Source of the DNA: Molossus alvarezi | Taxonomy: Eukaryota; Chordata; Mammalia; Chiroptera; Molossidae | Direction: 5' to 3' | NCBI GenBank assembly: GCA_037176705.1 | Contig: CM073890.1 | Span: 94,354,591 to 94,418,590 of the forward strand | Length of the DNA stretch: 64,000 bases | Part shown: positions 50,801 through 55,365 of the stretch, in pieces | How the letters are laid out: each line of letters opens with the position of its first letter | Position numbering within the stretch: the stretch's first letter is position 1 | Position numbers and translations under genes: made by a program | Notes under the pieces: model-generated | Told to the model about the DNA's origin: nothing | Seen by the model: the letters and a program-made list of their open reading frames with translations, nothing else | The model's database searches: none

Positions 50801-53800
50801 TGGAGAATTTATTTTTTATTTATTAAGTTTATTAAAGTGACTGTGGTTAGTAACATAAAAGTTTCAGGTGTACAATTCCACAATACATTATCTGCATATT
50901 GCACTGTATACTCACCACCCAAAGTGTAGTATAAGTCTCTCTCCATCACCATAAATTTGCCCCTTTGCTGTCTTCATCCTCCCCCTACCCGAGGCATTTT
51001 TAAAATAATATAACAATAATTTGAGTGAGCTCAAAAGCTCCACTCTTTGAACTTCGCATTGGTAACATGAATTATTTTATAGTTTGTAAGCCTATCTTCT
51101 TCAAAAAGAAACTAAAGACAATCTACTCATGTGATAAATGTAACATCTTTAATACAACAATTCTAAAGGGGTGTGTGGGGGTAGCCCTAAGGATAGATAT
51201 GTAAACTAGCATCCTAAATATGCAGAAGCTAAAATTCTATAAAATATATTTAATATTTGCAACCTCTATAATTTCAGTATATTTAGTTTTATAAAGGATA
51301 ACCACCATGGGACTGCCCAGCATCCCTCAAGGCTCTAAGATTCTTAACTTAAAAAGACAATGGTCTTAACCAAGGATAAAAACTCAAGCAGTATTTAAAC
51401 CAACTAGAAATTCTCATCTCAGTAAATCTTGAAAAAAGCTAATTACTCATTTTGAGTCTTGTATTTCTATATTGCTATCATTTTGAAACTAACTTACAAG
51501 GCCCAATAAGCCATCAAACATTCCAGATATTAATTTTATGTTATCAGGCAGATAAAGGTTACAAACAGGTAGGTTAAGATGTCTTTTATGGCCCAGACAG
51601 TGTGTCTCGTGGTTGAGCCTCGACCCATGCACCAAGAGGTTGCCGGTTCGATTCCCAGTCAGGGCACATGCCCAGGTTGTGGGCTTGATCCTCAGTGGGG
51701 GGCATGCAGAAGGTGGCCAATCAATATTCTCTCTCATCAAAGTTTCTATCTCTTGATCCCTCTCCCTTCCTCTCTCTCTAAAATCAATAAAGAAAAAAAA
51801 AGATGTCTTTTATGTCATAAAACTAACACTTGTTCTTTTCTTTTAATTTTTTTTTTTTTTTTGGTACAGATAGAGTGGGAGAGAGAGAGAGAGAAACATC
51901 GACGTGAAAGGGACACATCGAGTGGCTGCCACCCGCACGACCAACCAGGGCCGGGGACAAACTGCAACCGAAGTACATGCCCTTAGCGGGAACTGAACCC
52001 GGGTCTCTCTAGACCGCAGGCCGACGCTTTAACCGCTGAGCCAAACCGGCCAGGGCTCTTTTAATGTATTTATTGATTTTTTTTAGAGAGAACGAGGAAG
52101 GGAGAGAGAAAGAAAACATCGGAGTAAGAGAGAAATATCGATGGGCTGCCTCCTGCATGCCCCTCACCAAGTATGGAGCCTACAACCTGGGCATGTGCCC
52201 TGACTGGGAATCGAACTGGGACCTCTCAGTCTATGGGACAACACTCAACCCACTGAGCCACACCAGCTGGGCCTAACATCTCCTCTTGGGGAAAAAAAAA
52301 GGGTGATCAAATGTTCATCGCAGCAGAAAATATTATAGTAATAAAAGCCACAATGCTATAGTTTCTACTCTACAAAGAAAAGAGGCTCTAGGCACAAGCA
52401 GAACCCAGGAACTGTTTATGATCAAGTGACTAGAAAAACAATTAGACTTCTATTATCAAGTATTTGTCTACCCTACTCTAAAACAATTAATCTCGGTTAG
52501 TTTGCTAGGAATTTTTTGTTTGTTTTGGGTGGGGGAGTGAAGAAGCTTGGATTTGACATAGAGCCATTTAGATTTTTCAAAAACAAGTTTTTTTTAACAT
52601 GTTTTCATTGATTATTTTTATTTGAGAGAGGGGAAGGGAGAAAGAGATAGAAACATCCATGTGAGAGAGAAACATCGATTGGCTGCCTCCTGCACACCAC
52701 CTGCTGGGAATTGAGCCAGAAACCTGGAGGTGTGCCCTGAACAGGAATCGAACCAGAAACTCTCAGTCTATAGATGCTCAATCCACTGAGCCATACTGGC
52801 CAGGCAGTTTTTTATTCTCTTAAAATTGGCTCACACTGGCAAATGAAGACAGGTGAATTAAATAAACTCAAGAGTCCCATCTTACTCTAAAATTCTACAG
52901 TTTAAAAAACATAGCTGTTTTTATCTATATCTGAAGACTAGAACGGAATTAAAGTAAACCTGCCTTTTCTGATTTCCAATTCAGTATAATTCAGGAAAAA
53001 TAAGCACAGGAAAATGTATACATGCCTATGAAGTCTTTAAAAGTGATAAATGATTATGTTTTTAAGAAAAACTAAACAGCCCTGGCAGGTTTGGCTCAGT
53101 GGTTGGAGCATTGGCCTGCAGACCAATGATCACGGGTTCAATTCCAGTCAAGGGCACAAACCTCGGTTGTGATTTGTCCCCGACCCTGGTTGGGGTCTTG
53201 TAGGAGGCAGCCACTCAATGTGTCCCTTTCACGTCTATGTTTCTCTCTCTCCCTCCCACTCTATCTGAACAAAAGATGGAGAAATGTCCTCAGGTGAGGA
53301 TAAAAAAAAGAAAAGAAAAATTAAACACTTTATATTTTGGAGAAATACAGCATTAGTATTTAAGAGCCAGTTAAGGATATAAACTGCAGTTGCTTACTTC
53401 TGGGTAAAAAAGAATATTAGCTTAATGAGAAAAGGCATAAAATTAACAAAAAATATATGTTAAAGGAAGTAACATATATAAGTTTGCTGTTGTTTGGACT
53501 AGTTCTAAGAGTAGAAATTGAGGGATTAGCCCTTATATTAGATTTAAGAAATCTGCATATTTTAGAAATTAGTTTCTTGGCATAGGAAGTAAAATTTGGT
53601 GCACAGAATTCTTCTCATTTAAATATTCTAGCCACTATATATATTCATTTGATCAAATGGTCTAGGATCAATAAATGAATGAATGAATGACCACAATAGC
53701 CTTACCTAAGTCTGACCCAGAAATCCTATAAAACATAAAAAATTCAAATAAGTCCTTATAACTATGCAATTAAAATTAAGGTATTCTTTTTTATATGAAA

Positions 53801-54151
53801 AACTTAAATGTTTCCTTTTTAAAAAAATCAGAAATATGGAAAATTTCTTGTAAAACCATTCCATGTCATATATTCATTAAAAAAAAAAAAGCAGTGCTCA
53901 AGCAAATTAATAAAATATCCAACAATGTAATCTCAATCTCCTCCAGAAAAACATAAGGGAAAAGTCTACCGGAATCCATGCTCTTTTATAGCAAATGCTG
54001 GCGTTTCCAAGGGGAAGAGTTCAGACTGCACGAACAGTTCCCTCACTCTTCGGTCTATGACTTTCCCGTACTGAGCACCAGCATCCAGAATGACCACAGC
54101 TCCTTCATAGTGGTGGCAGCCATCCTTAATGTCTCCTCCAGCATTCTCCAG
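11838..54151 (-). CDS. GMPS: GMPS, GMP synthase (glutamine-hydrolysing), exons 2-16 with introns
   Basis: GMP synthase makes GMP from XMP, ATP and glutamine, releasing glutamate, AMP and pyrophosphate; it is the last step of de novo guanine nucleotide synthesis and acts mainly in the cytosol. Fifteen coding segments were found on the minus strand: 53970-54151, 49007-49121, 34968-35065, 33621-33724, 29227-29420, 28803-28968, 25832-25983, 25200-25373, 23591-23696, 22575-22690, 20110-20235, 17719-17834, 14119-14249, 12995-13167 and 11838-11939. They total 2055 nt with consistent phases and GT/AG borders. They encode residues 10-693: a class I glutamine amidotransferase domain (Cys104, His190, Glu192), the ATP-pyrophosphatase domain (SGGVDST, about residues 244-250) and the C-terminal dimerisation domain. 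Exon 1 (nine codons in the human gene) is outside the window. No frameshift or internal stop was seen, so this is the functional locus and not a processed copy. Confidence 0.98.
12995..13167 (-). CDS. GMPS: GMPS exon 15
   Basis: The acceptor is TCCTCTAG and the donor GTAATT; 173 nt. It encodes [20 protein letters not shown] and [16 protein letters not shown] (residues 604-660), a strongly conserved part of the dimerisation domain. Confidence 0.97.
14119..14249 (-). CDS. GMPS: GMPS exon 14
   Basis: The acceptor is CTTCTAG and the donor GTAAGT; 131 nt. It encodes [20 protein letters not shown] and [18 protein letters not shown] (residues 560-602) of the dimerisation domain. Confidence 0.97.
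14520..14935 (+). repeat. Ancient mammalian interspersed repeat (LTR-like)
   Basis: AATAGGGTCTTTATAGATGT, AAGATAAGGTCATA, GGTGTCCTTCTAAAAAGAG and a terminal CTCCAGAACTGTGAGA then GCCTCCCAGTTTGTGG follow the order of a common old mammalian repeat, which I believe to be an LTR of MaLR/ERVL type. The family name is not certain, and no viral coding sequence is present. Confidence 0.5.
15875..15983 (+). repeat. 56-bp tandem duplication
   Basis: Two nearly identical copies in direct order, 15875-15930 and 15931-15983, sharing AACTAGCAAAAATGGGAAAC and an AT-rich stretch. It lies in GMPS intron 13. Confidence 0.9.
16062..16126 (+). repeat. G-rich and (GT)n microsatellite
   Basis: Two G7 runs followed by GGT units and about 20 GT dinucleotides, in GMPS intron 13. 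Likely length-polymorphic. Confidence 0.95.
16329..16585 (+). mobile_element. Ves SINE
   Basis: Head GCCATGGCCAATTGGTTAGAG, B-box-like GGATTCGATTCC and tail ATCCTCAAATGAAGAT. The flanks AAAACATACTAATTGC (16313-16328) and AAAACAAACTAACTGC (from 16586) are a decayed target-site duplication. Confidence 0.9.
16602..17718. other. GMPS intron 13, exon-proximal part
   Basis: AT-rich intronic DNA between the SINE and exon 13. No further feature recognised. Confidence 0.5.
17719..17834 (-). CDS. GMPS: GMPS exon 13
   Basis: The acceptor is CACTTTCAG and the donor GTGTGT; 116 nt. It encodes [20 protein letters not shown] and then [15 protein letters not shown] (residues 521-558). It ends two bases into Arg559. 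Confidence 0.97.
18540..18930. mobile_element. Old L1 debris with a SINE head fragment
   Basis: Three pieces abut. 18540-18660 (+) resembles the 3' part of an old L1. 18669-18706 (+) is only the first ~40 bp of a Ves SINE (GCCCTGGATGGTTTTGGTCA). 18707-18930 (-) is an L1 ORF2 piece whose reverse complement parallels 46940-47170 of the younger L1, with deletions. Intron 12. Confidence 0.75.
18931..20109. other. GMPS intron 12, remainder
   Basis: AT-rich sequence with no assigned feature up to exon 12. Confidence 0.5.
20110..20235 (-). CDS. GMPS: GMPS exon 12
   Basis: The acceptor is TTTCTCAG and the donor GTGAGT; 126 nt, 42 whole codons (residues 479-520). It encodes [20 protein letters not shown] and [14 protein letters not shown] in the C-terminal domain. 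Confidence 0.97.
20500..22150 (-). mobile_element. Probable ancient L1/HAL1-type sequence, antisense to the window
   Basis: T-rich text such as TTTTGTCTGAAATTAATCC, TTCATTCTTTTATTTTCACC and the TTGCTAGGTATGCAACTC region resembles the reverse complement of old L1 coding sequence. Highly diverged, and interrupted by the MER5-like element at 21202-21362. Intron 11. Confidence 0.4.
21202..21362. mobile_element. MER5A-like hAT-Charlie element
   Basis: Inverted ends CAGTGATTCTCAA and TTAAGAATCACTG bound 161 bp with internal CAAATTACCTAGTATAATCA, in the order of MER5A. Non-autonomous, with no coding capacity. Intron 11. Confidence 0.8.
22575..22690 (-). CDS. GMPS: GMPS exon 11
   Basis: The acceptor is TCTTTAG and the donor GTAATG; 116 nt. 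It encodes [19 protein letters not shown] and then [14 protein letters not shown] (residues 441-478). With exon 10 it completes the conserved HPFPGPGL motif across the junction. Confidence 0.97.
23591..23696 (-). CDS. GMPS: GMPS exon 10
   Basis: The acceptor is CTTTGTAG and the donor GTAAAA; 106 nt. It encodes [19 protein letters not shown] and [14 protein letters not shown] (residues 405-439), the end of the ATP-pyrophosphatase domain and the start of the XMP-binding region. Confidence 0.97.
24020..25150 (+). mobile_element. Old L1 3' portion (L1M-like), interrupted by a SINE
   Basis: It follows L1 ORF2 end order: GAAATGCAAATCAAAACCAC, ACTACCATATGATCCAGCAA and CCCACTTCTTGTTATATATT, then CAACCAAAATGTCCATTGAC. 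It ends in 3'UTR-like CTACACACTTGAAAATGGTTA. Frames are decayed. A Ves SINE splits it at 24648-24879. It is antisense to GMPS in intron 9, ending about 50 bp from exon 9. Confidence 0.85.
24648..24879 (+). mobile_element. Ves SINE, young copy inside old L1
   Basis: Head GCCCTGGCCGGTTTGGCTCA, B-box-like GGGTTCGGTTCC, tail CCTCGGGTGAGGAT. A perfect 14-bp duplication, AAAAAGGACATCTT, is at 24634-24647 and 24880-24893. Confidence 0.95.
25200..25373 (-). CDS. GMPS: GMPS exon 9
   Basis: The acceptor is GGTTATAG and the donor GTAAAA; 174 nt (58 whole codons), residues 347-404. It encodes [15 protein letters not shown] and IKTHHNDTE, conserved synthetase-domain motifs. An old L1 fragment ends about 50 bp beyond its 3' edge. 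Confidence 0.97.
25832..25983 (-). CDS. GMPS: GMPS exon 8
   Basis: The acceptor is TTGCCCAG and the donor GTACCC; 152 nt. It encodes [20 protein letters not shown] and a basic stretch, [12 protein letters not shown], residues 297-346 of the ATP-pyrophosphatase domain. Confidence 0.97.
26000..27124. other. GMPS intron 7, proximal part
   Basis: Unassigned intronic DNA. The open frame at 26859-27161 (+) shows no domain and is antisense to the gene. Confidence 0.45.
27125..27262. repeat. Tigger-like DNA transposon fragment
   Basis: ACTTGCTTTATTAGGGTGGT then CTGAAATGGAACTTG and ACCATGCCTAT resembles the decayed end of a Tigger element (…GCTTTATTGCGGTGGTCTGG…). Intron 7. Confidence 0.5.
27877..28114 (+). 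mobile_element. Ves SINE, plus arm of an inverted pair
   Basis: Head CCCTGGCCAGTTTGGCTCAG, B-box-like GGGTTCAGTTCC, tail CCTCGGGTGAGGAT and an A-run. The flanks AAAAAATGACTATAG end at 27876 and recur up to 28132. Intron 7. Confidence 0.95.
28141..28394 (-). mobile_element. Ves SINE, minus arm of an inverted pair
   Basis: Reverse-complement head ending AACCGGCCAGGGC at 28394, tail at 28161 and a 20-bp T-run. A 16-bp duplication, GACTATAGACTTTTCA, is at 28125-28140 and 28395-28410. It overlaps the target of the neighbouring plus-strand SINE. Confidence 0.95.
28803..28968 (-). CDS. GMPS: GMPS exon 7 (ATP-pyrophosphatase loop)
   Basis: The acceptor is CCCTCTAG and the donor GTATTG; 166 nt. It opens with [20 protein letters not shown], the PP-loop that binds the ATP phosphates during adenylation of XMP, and continues through [16 protein letters not shown] (residues 241-295). 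Confidence 0.97.
29227..29420 (-). CDS. GMPS: GMPS exon 6 (catalytic His/Glu)
   Basis: The acceptor is TTGTAAAG and the donor GTAAGT; 194 nt, residues 177-240. [16 protein letters not shown] carries His190 and Glu192, which complete the amidotransferase catalytic triad with Cys104. The exon then crosses the linker towards the synthetase domain ([14 protein letters not shown]). Confidence 0.97.
29421..30867. other. GMPS intron 5, distal part
   Basis: Intronic DNA. 30060-30560 looks like decayed L2-type sequence (CATGCAATCCAACAGCAAAT); otherwise nothing recognised. Confidence 0.4.
30868..31077 (+). mobile_element. Ves SINE (short-tailed type)
   Basis: Head GCCCAGCTGGTGTGGCTCAG, B-box GGTTCGATTCCCGG and internal CAGATTGTGGGC. 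It ends in CTCTCTAAAAATGCAATAAA without the CCTCGGGTGAGGAT tail. Intron 5. Confidence 0.9.
31083..31524 (+). repeat. Composite hAT-like plus L2-like segment, copy 1
   Basis: GGGCCAGAGTTAAGTATTTT then AATAAAACTTTATTTTTGAA resembles a non-autonomous hAT element. It is followed by L2-like GGACAAAGTCCAAGTCCCTC and TCTCTACTCCAGCC. The whole arrangement recurs at 36540-36966 in the same order and orientation. Intron 5. Confidence 0.65.
31790..32462 (+). mobile_element. LINE2 3' end
   Basis: AGAATGTTAAACAAAGATTT, TTCATTACTGTATCTTGGCA and GGTACTCAAATATTTGTTGA followed by GTGAATAAA match the L2 3' end order. Upstream, TCTAGCTGGTCTCCCAGCTT fits the preceding part. No open frame. Intron 5. Confidence 0.75.
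32788..32972. repeat. hAT-like non-autonomous element
   Basis: TTGACAAACTTTCTACAGAG then AGATAGTAAAAATTTTAGGC and a closing GTTTGCCAACACTGG follow the same family as the segment at 31083, ending in imperfect inverted repeats. Intron 5. Confidence 0.5.
33141..33395 (-). mobile_element. Ves SINE, young copy
   Basis: Reverse-complement Ves with tail ATCCTCACCCGAGGAT and head CAAACTGGCCAGGGC. A perfect 15-bp duplication, AGGATAAACATTTTT, is at 33126-33140 and 33396-33410. It lies 225 bp from GMPS exon 5, in intron 5. Confidence 0.95.
33621..33724 (-). CDS. GMPS: GMPS exon 5
   Basis: The acceptor is TATTTTTAG and the donor GTAAAA; 104 nt. It encodes [15 protein letters not shown] and MARSGNIVA (residues 142-175), part of the amidotransferase core. 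The split codons at both ends match exons 4 and 6. Confidence 0.97.
33780..34070 (-). mobile_element. L1M-like 3' end
   Basis: TTTTATTGATATATAATTAA, ACAACATTGTGTAAGTTTAG, ATTTAAGATCTACTCTCTTA and CAGTATTGTTAACTGTAGTC match the reverse complement of an old L1 3'UTR. Intron 4. Confidence 0.85.
34071..34967. other. GMPS intron 4, remainder
   Basis: AT-rich intronic sequence; nothing further recognised. Confidence 0.5.
34968..35065 (-). CDS. GMPS: GMPS exon 4
   Basis: The acceptor is TTGACCAG and the donor GTATTA; 98 nt. It encodes [19 protein letters not shown] and then [13 protein letters not shown], residues 109-140, still within the amidotransferase domain. It ends after two bases of Arg141. 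Confidence 0.97.
35484..35698 (+). mobile_element. Ves SINE (short-tailed type)
   Basis: Head GCCCGGCTGGTGTGGCTCAG and B-box GGTTCGATTTCC. A perfect 13-bp duplication, AAAACTAGACAGG, is at 35471-35483 and 35699-35711. Intron 3. Confidence 0.93.
35712..36229. other. GMPS intron 3, unassigned
   Basis: No gene or repeat recognised apart from an A-run near 36200. Confidence 0.45.
36230..36460. repeat. Tigger-like DNA transposon fragment
   Basis: CTGCAGGCAAGACCTTCC, CTCACTTTATTGCAG and TGGAACTAAACCCATGATAT then CTCTGAGACATAACTG resembles a Tigger 3' end. It parallels 27125-27262. Intron 3. Confidence 0.5.
36540..36966 (+). repeat. Composite hAT-like plus L2-like segment, copy 2
   Basis: Same order as 31083-31524: GGGGCCAGAG, AATAAAACTTTATTTT, CGAACACTGAAATCTGAA, GGACAAAGTCCAAATCCC and AAGCTAGTGTGATTACCAAA. 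Several indels separate the copies. Intron 3. Confidence 0.65.
37225..37447 (+). mobile_element. Ves SINE (short-tailed type)
   Basis: Head CTGGCTGATGTGGCTCAGCG and B-box-like GGTTCAAGTCCC. The 12-bp duplication AAAGCTATCTCA is at 37213-37224 and 37448-37459. Intron 3. Confidence 0.93.
37533..37750 (+). mobile_element. Ves-like SINE, diverged
   Basis: Head GGCCCTGACCAAGTAGCTCA and B-box-like GGGCTCAATCTC. It lacks the usual middle and has two pyrimidine stretches. The flanks GCAAGAGTTGA and GCAAGGAGTTGA are a decayed duplication. Intron 3. Confidence 0.8.
38265..39300 (+). mobile_element. Old L1-like fragment carrying a SINE
   Basis: AATAGAAAATGGGCAAAACT, ACACTAATGGCAAATAAACA, TACATACTGCTGAGAAAATG and TTACCTCTGGTGGGAAGAGA follow old L1 3' order with heavy decay. 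A SINE sits inside at 38815-39025. Intron 3. Confidence 0.65.
38815..39025 (+). mobile_element. Ves SINE (short-tailed type)
   Basis: Head CCCTGGCCAGTGTGGCTCAG. Two B-box-like motifs (GGGTTCAATTCT, AGGTTCAATGCC) reflect an internal repeat of the GGTCAGGGCACATA module. Inside old L1, intron 3. Confidence 0.88.
39301..39863. other. GMPS intron 3, unassigned
   Basis: No gene or repeat recognised in this AT-rich stretch. Confidence 0.45.
39864..40072 (+). mobile_element. Ves SINE (short-tailed type)
   Basis: Head CCCTGGTTGGTGTGGCTCAG and B-box-like GGTTTGATTCCC. Flanks AAAGTCAGCCA and AAAGGCAGCCA. Intron 3. Confidence 0.9.
40156..40450 (+). mobile_element. Ves SINE with an internal 36-bp tandem duplication
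   Basis: Head GCCCTGGACGGTTTTGCTCA, tail CCTCGGGTGAAGAT. The 10-bp duplication ACTAAGTGGA is at 40146-40155 and 40451-40460. The pyrimidine region repeats CCCCTCTCTCCCTCCTGCTC plus TATCTGA twice (about 40335-40405). Intron 3. Confidence 0.93.
40727..40953 (-). mobile_element. Ves SINE beside the HAL1-like element
   Basis: Tail ATCCTCACCCGAGGAC, head CAAACTGGCCAGGGC. The flanks CAGACCAATGCTTTTT (from 40707) and CAGACCATTGCTTTTT (from 40955) differ by one base; the latter is also the HAL1 target. Intron 3. Confidence 0.93.
41334..42275 (-). CDS. HAL1 ORF1 protein, intact, 313 aa
   Basis: An RNA-binding, trimerising chaperone of the L1 ORF1 type. The N-terminus ([20 protein letters not shown], then [20 protein letters not shown]) matches the usual L1 start. 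A coiled coil covers roughly residues 35-125. The RRM runs about 131-228 ([40 protein letters not shown]), and the C-terminal domain about 230-305 ([42 protein letters not shown]). The length is close to the usual L1 ORF1p (about 338 in human). No stop or frameshift was seen. Upstream is the GC-rich 5' region; downstream there is no second reading frame, so movement would need L1 ORF2 protein from elsewhere. Confidence 0.93.
   Translation of the reverse strand: MRIQRNRSQMKEQNKTPIKELSEREISNLTDTEFKILLIRMLNELSENLSELREGIKSIKKYQLEIMDTQLELKEALTEIKNNLHSFNNRVCRSKEQTIDLEYKEAKNPQSEEQKEKRIQKNEDRVRSLWDNFKRANIRILGVPEGEEREQEIENLFETIMAENFPNLVKETDIQVQEAQRVPNKMNPKRHTPRHIIIKMQKVQDKERILKAARERQIVTYKGVPIRLSADFSKETLQARREWQEIFRVMKTKNLQPKLLYPAKLSFRIDGHTKTFPDKKKLKEFITTKPLLYEMMKGLFEEKDKMYEQTKWQ
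42276..43172 (-). promoter_or_regulatory. HAL1 5'UTR with likely internal promoter
   Basis: This is the only clearly CpG-rich stretch in the window (densest about 42930-43000). The outermost bases read, on the minus strand, ACTTCCGG (an ETS-type site, 43163-43170) followed at once by CAAGATGGTGG (YY1-like, 43151-43161), the arrangement expected at an L1 start site. GC boxes in tandem lie at 42440-42461, with another near 42476. Promoter activity is inference. Confidence 0.65.
43224..43428 (+). mobile_element. Ves SINE (short-tailed type)
   Basis: Head AGCCCGATGTGGCTCAGTGG, B-box GTTCGATTCCTGG, ends AAAAATCAATAAAG. Just beyond the HAL1 5' end, intron 3. Confidence 0.9.
43429..43786. other. 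GMPS intron 3, unassigned
   Basis: No feature seen between two SINEs. Confidence 0.45.
43801..44060 (+). mobile_element. Ves SINE (long-tailed type)
   Basis: Head GCCCTGGCCAGTTTGGCTCA. Flanks AGACCTCACAATTA (43787-43800) and AGATCTCACAATTA (44061-44074). The tail reads GTCGTTGGGTGAGGAT. Intron 3. Confidence 0.92.
44417..47779 (-). mobile_element. L1, 5'-truncated, joined to a U6 snRNA copy
   Basis: The minus strand encodes L1 ORF2 from just before the reverse transcriptase to its end, then the 3'UTR and an A/TAAAT-rich tail at 44417-44445. Visible motifs include [61 protein letters not shown] and the catalytic FADDMILY. The frame is broken by a shift near 47002, a TAA near 46703, a TAG at 46223-46225, a shift near 45353-45386 and a nested SINE at 44834-45099, so it is inactive. 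With the U6 copy it forms one insertion, flanked by AGAGATAACTTTTCT at 44402-44416 and 47888-47902. Intron 3. Confidence 0.95.
44834..45099 (-). mobile_element. Ves SINE nested in the L1
   Basis: Tail ATCCTCACCCGAGGAC, head AACCGGCCAGGGC. The 15-bp duplication TACCACAGCTTTTTT is at 44819-44833 and 45100-45114. It splits the last part of L1 ORF2 and so arrived after the L1. Confidence 0.95.
47780..47886 (-). pseudogene. U6 snRNA copy, full length, 5' part of a U6/L1 chimera
   Basis: All 107 nt match spliceosomal U6 as I know it: GTGCTCGCTTCGGCAGCACA at the 5' end (47886), ACAGAGAAGATTAGCATGG inside, and TTCCATATTTTT at the 3' end. No TATA/PSE arrangement is evident upstream, the shared target duplication lies just beyond base 47887, and L1 follows the U6 3' end directly. 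It is therefore a retrotransposed pseudogene formed by template switching and not an expressed U6 locus. Confidence 0.95.
47903..49006. other. GMPS intron 3, exon-3-proximal part
   Basis: AT-rich intronic DNA; no feature recognised up to exon 3. Confidence 0.5.
49007..49121 (-). CDS. GMPS: GMPS exon 3 (amidotransferase nucleophile)
   Basis: The acceptor is ATCCACAG and the donor GTACAT; 115 nt. It encodes [20 protein letters not shown] and then LGICYGMQ, whose cysteine is residue 104 by exon arithmetic. That is the class I amidotransferase nucleophile, which attacks the glutamine amide. It is followed (in gene order) by the 13.9-kb intron 3. Confidence 0.97.
49318..49562 (-). mobile_element. 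Ves SINE (long-tailed type)
   Basis: Tail ATCCTCACCCGAGGAC and head AACCGGTCAGGGC. Flanks CTCAGTTCAATA at 49305 and 49563. Intron 2. Confidence 0.93.
49589..49822 (-). mobile_element. Ves SINE, older, directly behind the previous one
   Basis: Decayed tail GCTCACCAGAGGACAT, head CAAATCAGCCAGGGT. The flanks ATTTACTTGTT (near 49576) and CATTTACTTGTTAAT (from 49821) suggest a target only ~10 bp from the neighbouring SINE. Intron 2. Confidence 0.88.
49840..50811. other. GMPS intron 2, unassigned
   Basis: No gene or identifiable repeat. The 79-codon frame at 50452-50691 (+) has no recognisable domain. Confidence 0.45.
50812..50995 (-). mobile_element. L1 3' end fragment
   Basis: TATTAAGTTTATTAAAGTGA, AAAAGTTTCAGGTGTACAAT and CCATCACCATAAATTTGCCC match the reverse complement of a placental L1 3'UTR. 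Intron 2. Confidence 0.7.
51591..51799 (+). mobile_element. Ves SINE (short-tailed type)
   Basis: Head GCCCAGACAGTGTGTCTCGT and B-box GGTTCGATTCCCAG. The perfect 14-15-bp duplication AAGATGTCTTTTATG ends at 51590 and is repeated at 51800-51814. Intron 2. Confidence 0.94.
51851..52056 (-). mobile_element. Ves SINE lacking its CCTCGGGTGAGGAT tail
   Basis: Head AACCGGCCAGGGC at its 5' end. The 3' end goes from TGTACC straight to an A-run, so the tail module was lost or primed internally. The flanks CTTTTAAT are short. Intron 2. Confidence 0.9.
52066..52274 (-). mobile_element. Ves SINE (short-tailed type)
   Basis: Head ACACCAGCTGGGCC and internal CAACCTGGGCATGTGCCC. It sits immediately beside the previous minus-strand SINE. 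Intron 2. Confidence 0.88.
52593..52807 (-). mobile_element. Ves SINE (short-tailed type)
   Basis: Head CATACTGGCCAGGC, B-box-like GGAATCGAACC in reverse. Flanks CAAGTTTTTT and GCAGTTTTTT. Intron 2. Confidence 0.87.
53078..53311 (+). mobile_element. Ves SINE (long-tailed type)
   Basis: Head CAGCCCTGGCAGGTTTGGCT and tail TCCTCAGGTGAGGAT. Flanks AAGAAAAACTAAAC (from 53063) and AAGAAAAATTAAAC (from 53312). Intron 2. Confidence 0.92.
53330..53969. other. GMPS intron 2, next to exon 2
   Basis: AT-rich intronic DNA with a short GAAT repeat near 53675 and an A-run at about 53880. Nothing else recognised. Confidence 0.5.
53970..54151 (-). CDS. GMPS: GMPS exon 2 (residues 10-69 and part of 70)
   Basis: The acceptor is TTTGCAG before CTGGAGAATGC and the donor is GTAGAC. 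The exon encodes the start of the glutamine amidotransferase domain, including [18 protein letters not shown] and [12 protein letters not shown]. It is 182 nt and ends after two bases of an arginine codon. The codons upstream of LENAGGD are not in the window. Confidence 0.97.
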
Positions 54152-54717
54152 CTGCAAATAGTAATACAAATGTCTTAATTATGAAAATTAGAGCTACTTT
54201 AAGAAACAATAACTCCAAAAATACACAGAAACAAAAACTGTTAACTTATGACTTTCTAAGTTGCCAATTAAAAATACTTCTTTTAAAGTGAAAATTTTTA
54301 TACATATCCATATACTGGCATACATAAACACTTTAATAAAAACTACCATTTACTGACTATATGATATAGTTACTTTATGTATACATCTTATATATATTAT
54401 CTAATAATACAACCCAGCTGCGCCAAAATATAGTCCTGATTTATGCCTGTCATATTGGCATTATTATTATTAATAACTTTCAAATCTCAAAAGCATCCCA
54501 ATTGGACAATTATATGGTCACCCTATCTAGTATTCACAGCTTTCCTATGATGGATATACTGAAGAGAAACTGTGAAGTTTGCTGCCAGAATATAAGCATG
54601 CCCAAATTCACTTTATTAGGATTCTGTGCATTTCCTAAGGCAAATGATATATATGCATCTAACCCATAACACTGAAATTCTTACTTTTTTAAAAATTTTT
54701 TTCTTTTTAAAAAAACA

Positions 54718-54739
54718 CATTTTTTTCCTTTATTAATTT

Positions 54740-54772
<33 letters not shown>

Positions 54773-54957
54773 GGAGAGAGAGATGGAAACATTAATGAGA
54801 GAGAATATCAATCGGCTGCTTCCCACAAGCACCCACCAGGGATTTGGCTCATAACTCGGGCATGTGCCCCAAACGGGAACCAAAGTGGCAACTTCTTGGT
54901 GCAAAGTGGCAACCTCTTGGGTCAACGCTCAACCACTGAAACTCACCATCCAGGCTT
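54718..54957 (-). mobile_element. Ves SINE (short-tailed type), with (AG)n expansion
   Basis: Degraded head CTCACCATCCAGGC. A long AG run (about 54743-54770) replaces the usual pyrimidine tract on the other strand. GMPS intron 1. Confidence 0.8.
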
Positions 54958-55149
54958 TACAAGTATTTTTTTAATCTTATCTCTGTGTAGTATATTGGTG
55001 ACACTTTTCTGGAAAGTGATCTGGCAAAACGTAAAATTAACTATGTGTGCTGAAATATTTACCTAAAACTAGGTACAAAATAATCCAAGTGTTGGTGGGT
55101 ATGGCTAAAACGTGACTGCTTATGTACTGAAATCATTGAAGATGAGTGA

Positions 55150-55365
55150 CAGCACACTGGCTGGGTGGCTCAGTTGACTGGAGCATCATCCCATACACCA
55201 AAAGGTCGCAGGTTCGATTCCAGTCAGGGCACATACCTAGGTCATGGATTCGATCCCTGGTTGGGCGCACATGGGAGGCAATCAATTAATGTTTCTCGCA
55301 TATTAATGTCTCTTTCTCCTTCCTCTCTCAAAAATCAATAAAAACATACCCTTGGATGAGGATTT
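55150..55365 (+). mobile_element. Ves SINE (short-tailed type)
   Basis: Head ACACTGGCTGGGTGGCTCAG and two B-box-like motifs (GGTTCGATTCCAG, GGATTCGATCCC). Flanks GAAGATGAGTGA and AAAGATGGGTGA. Intron 1. Confidence 0.88.
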
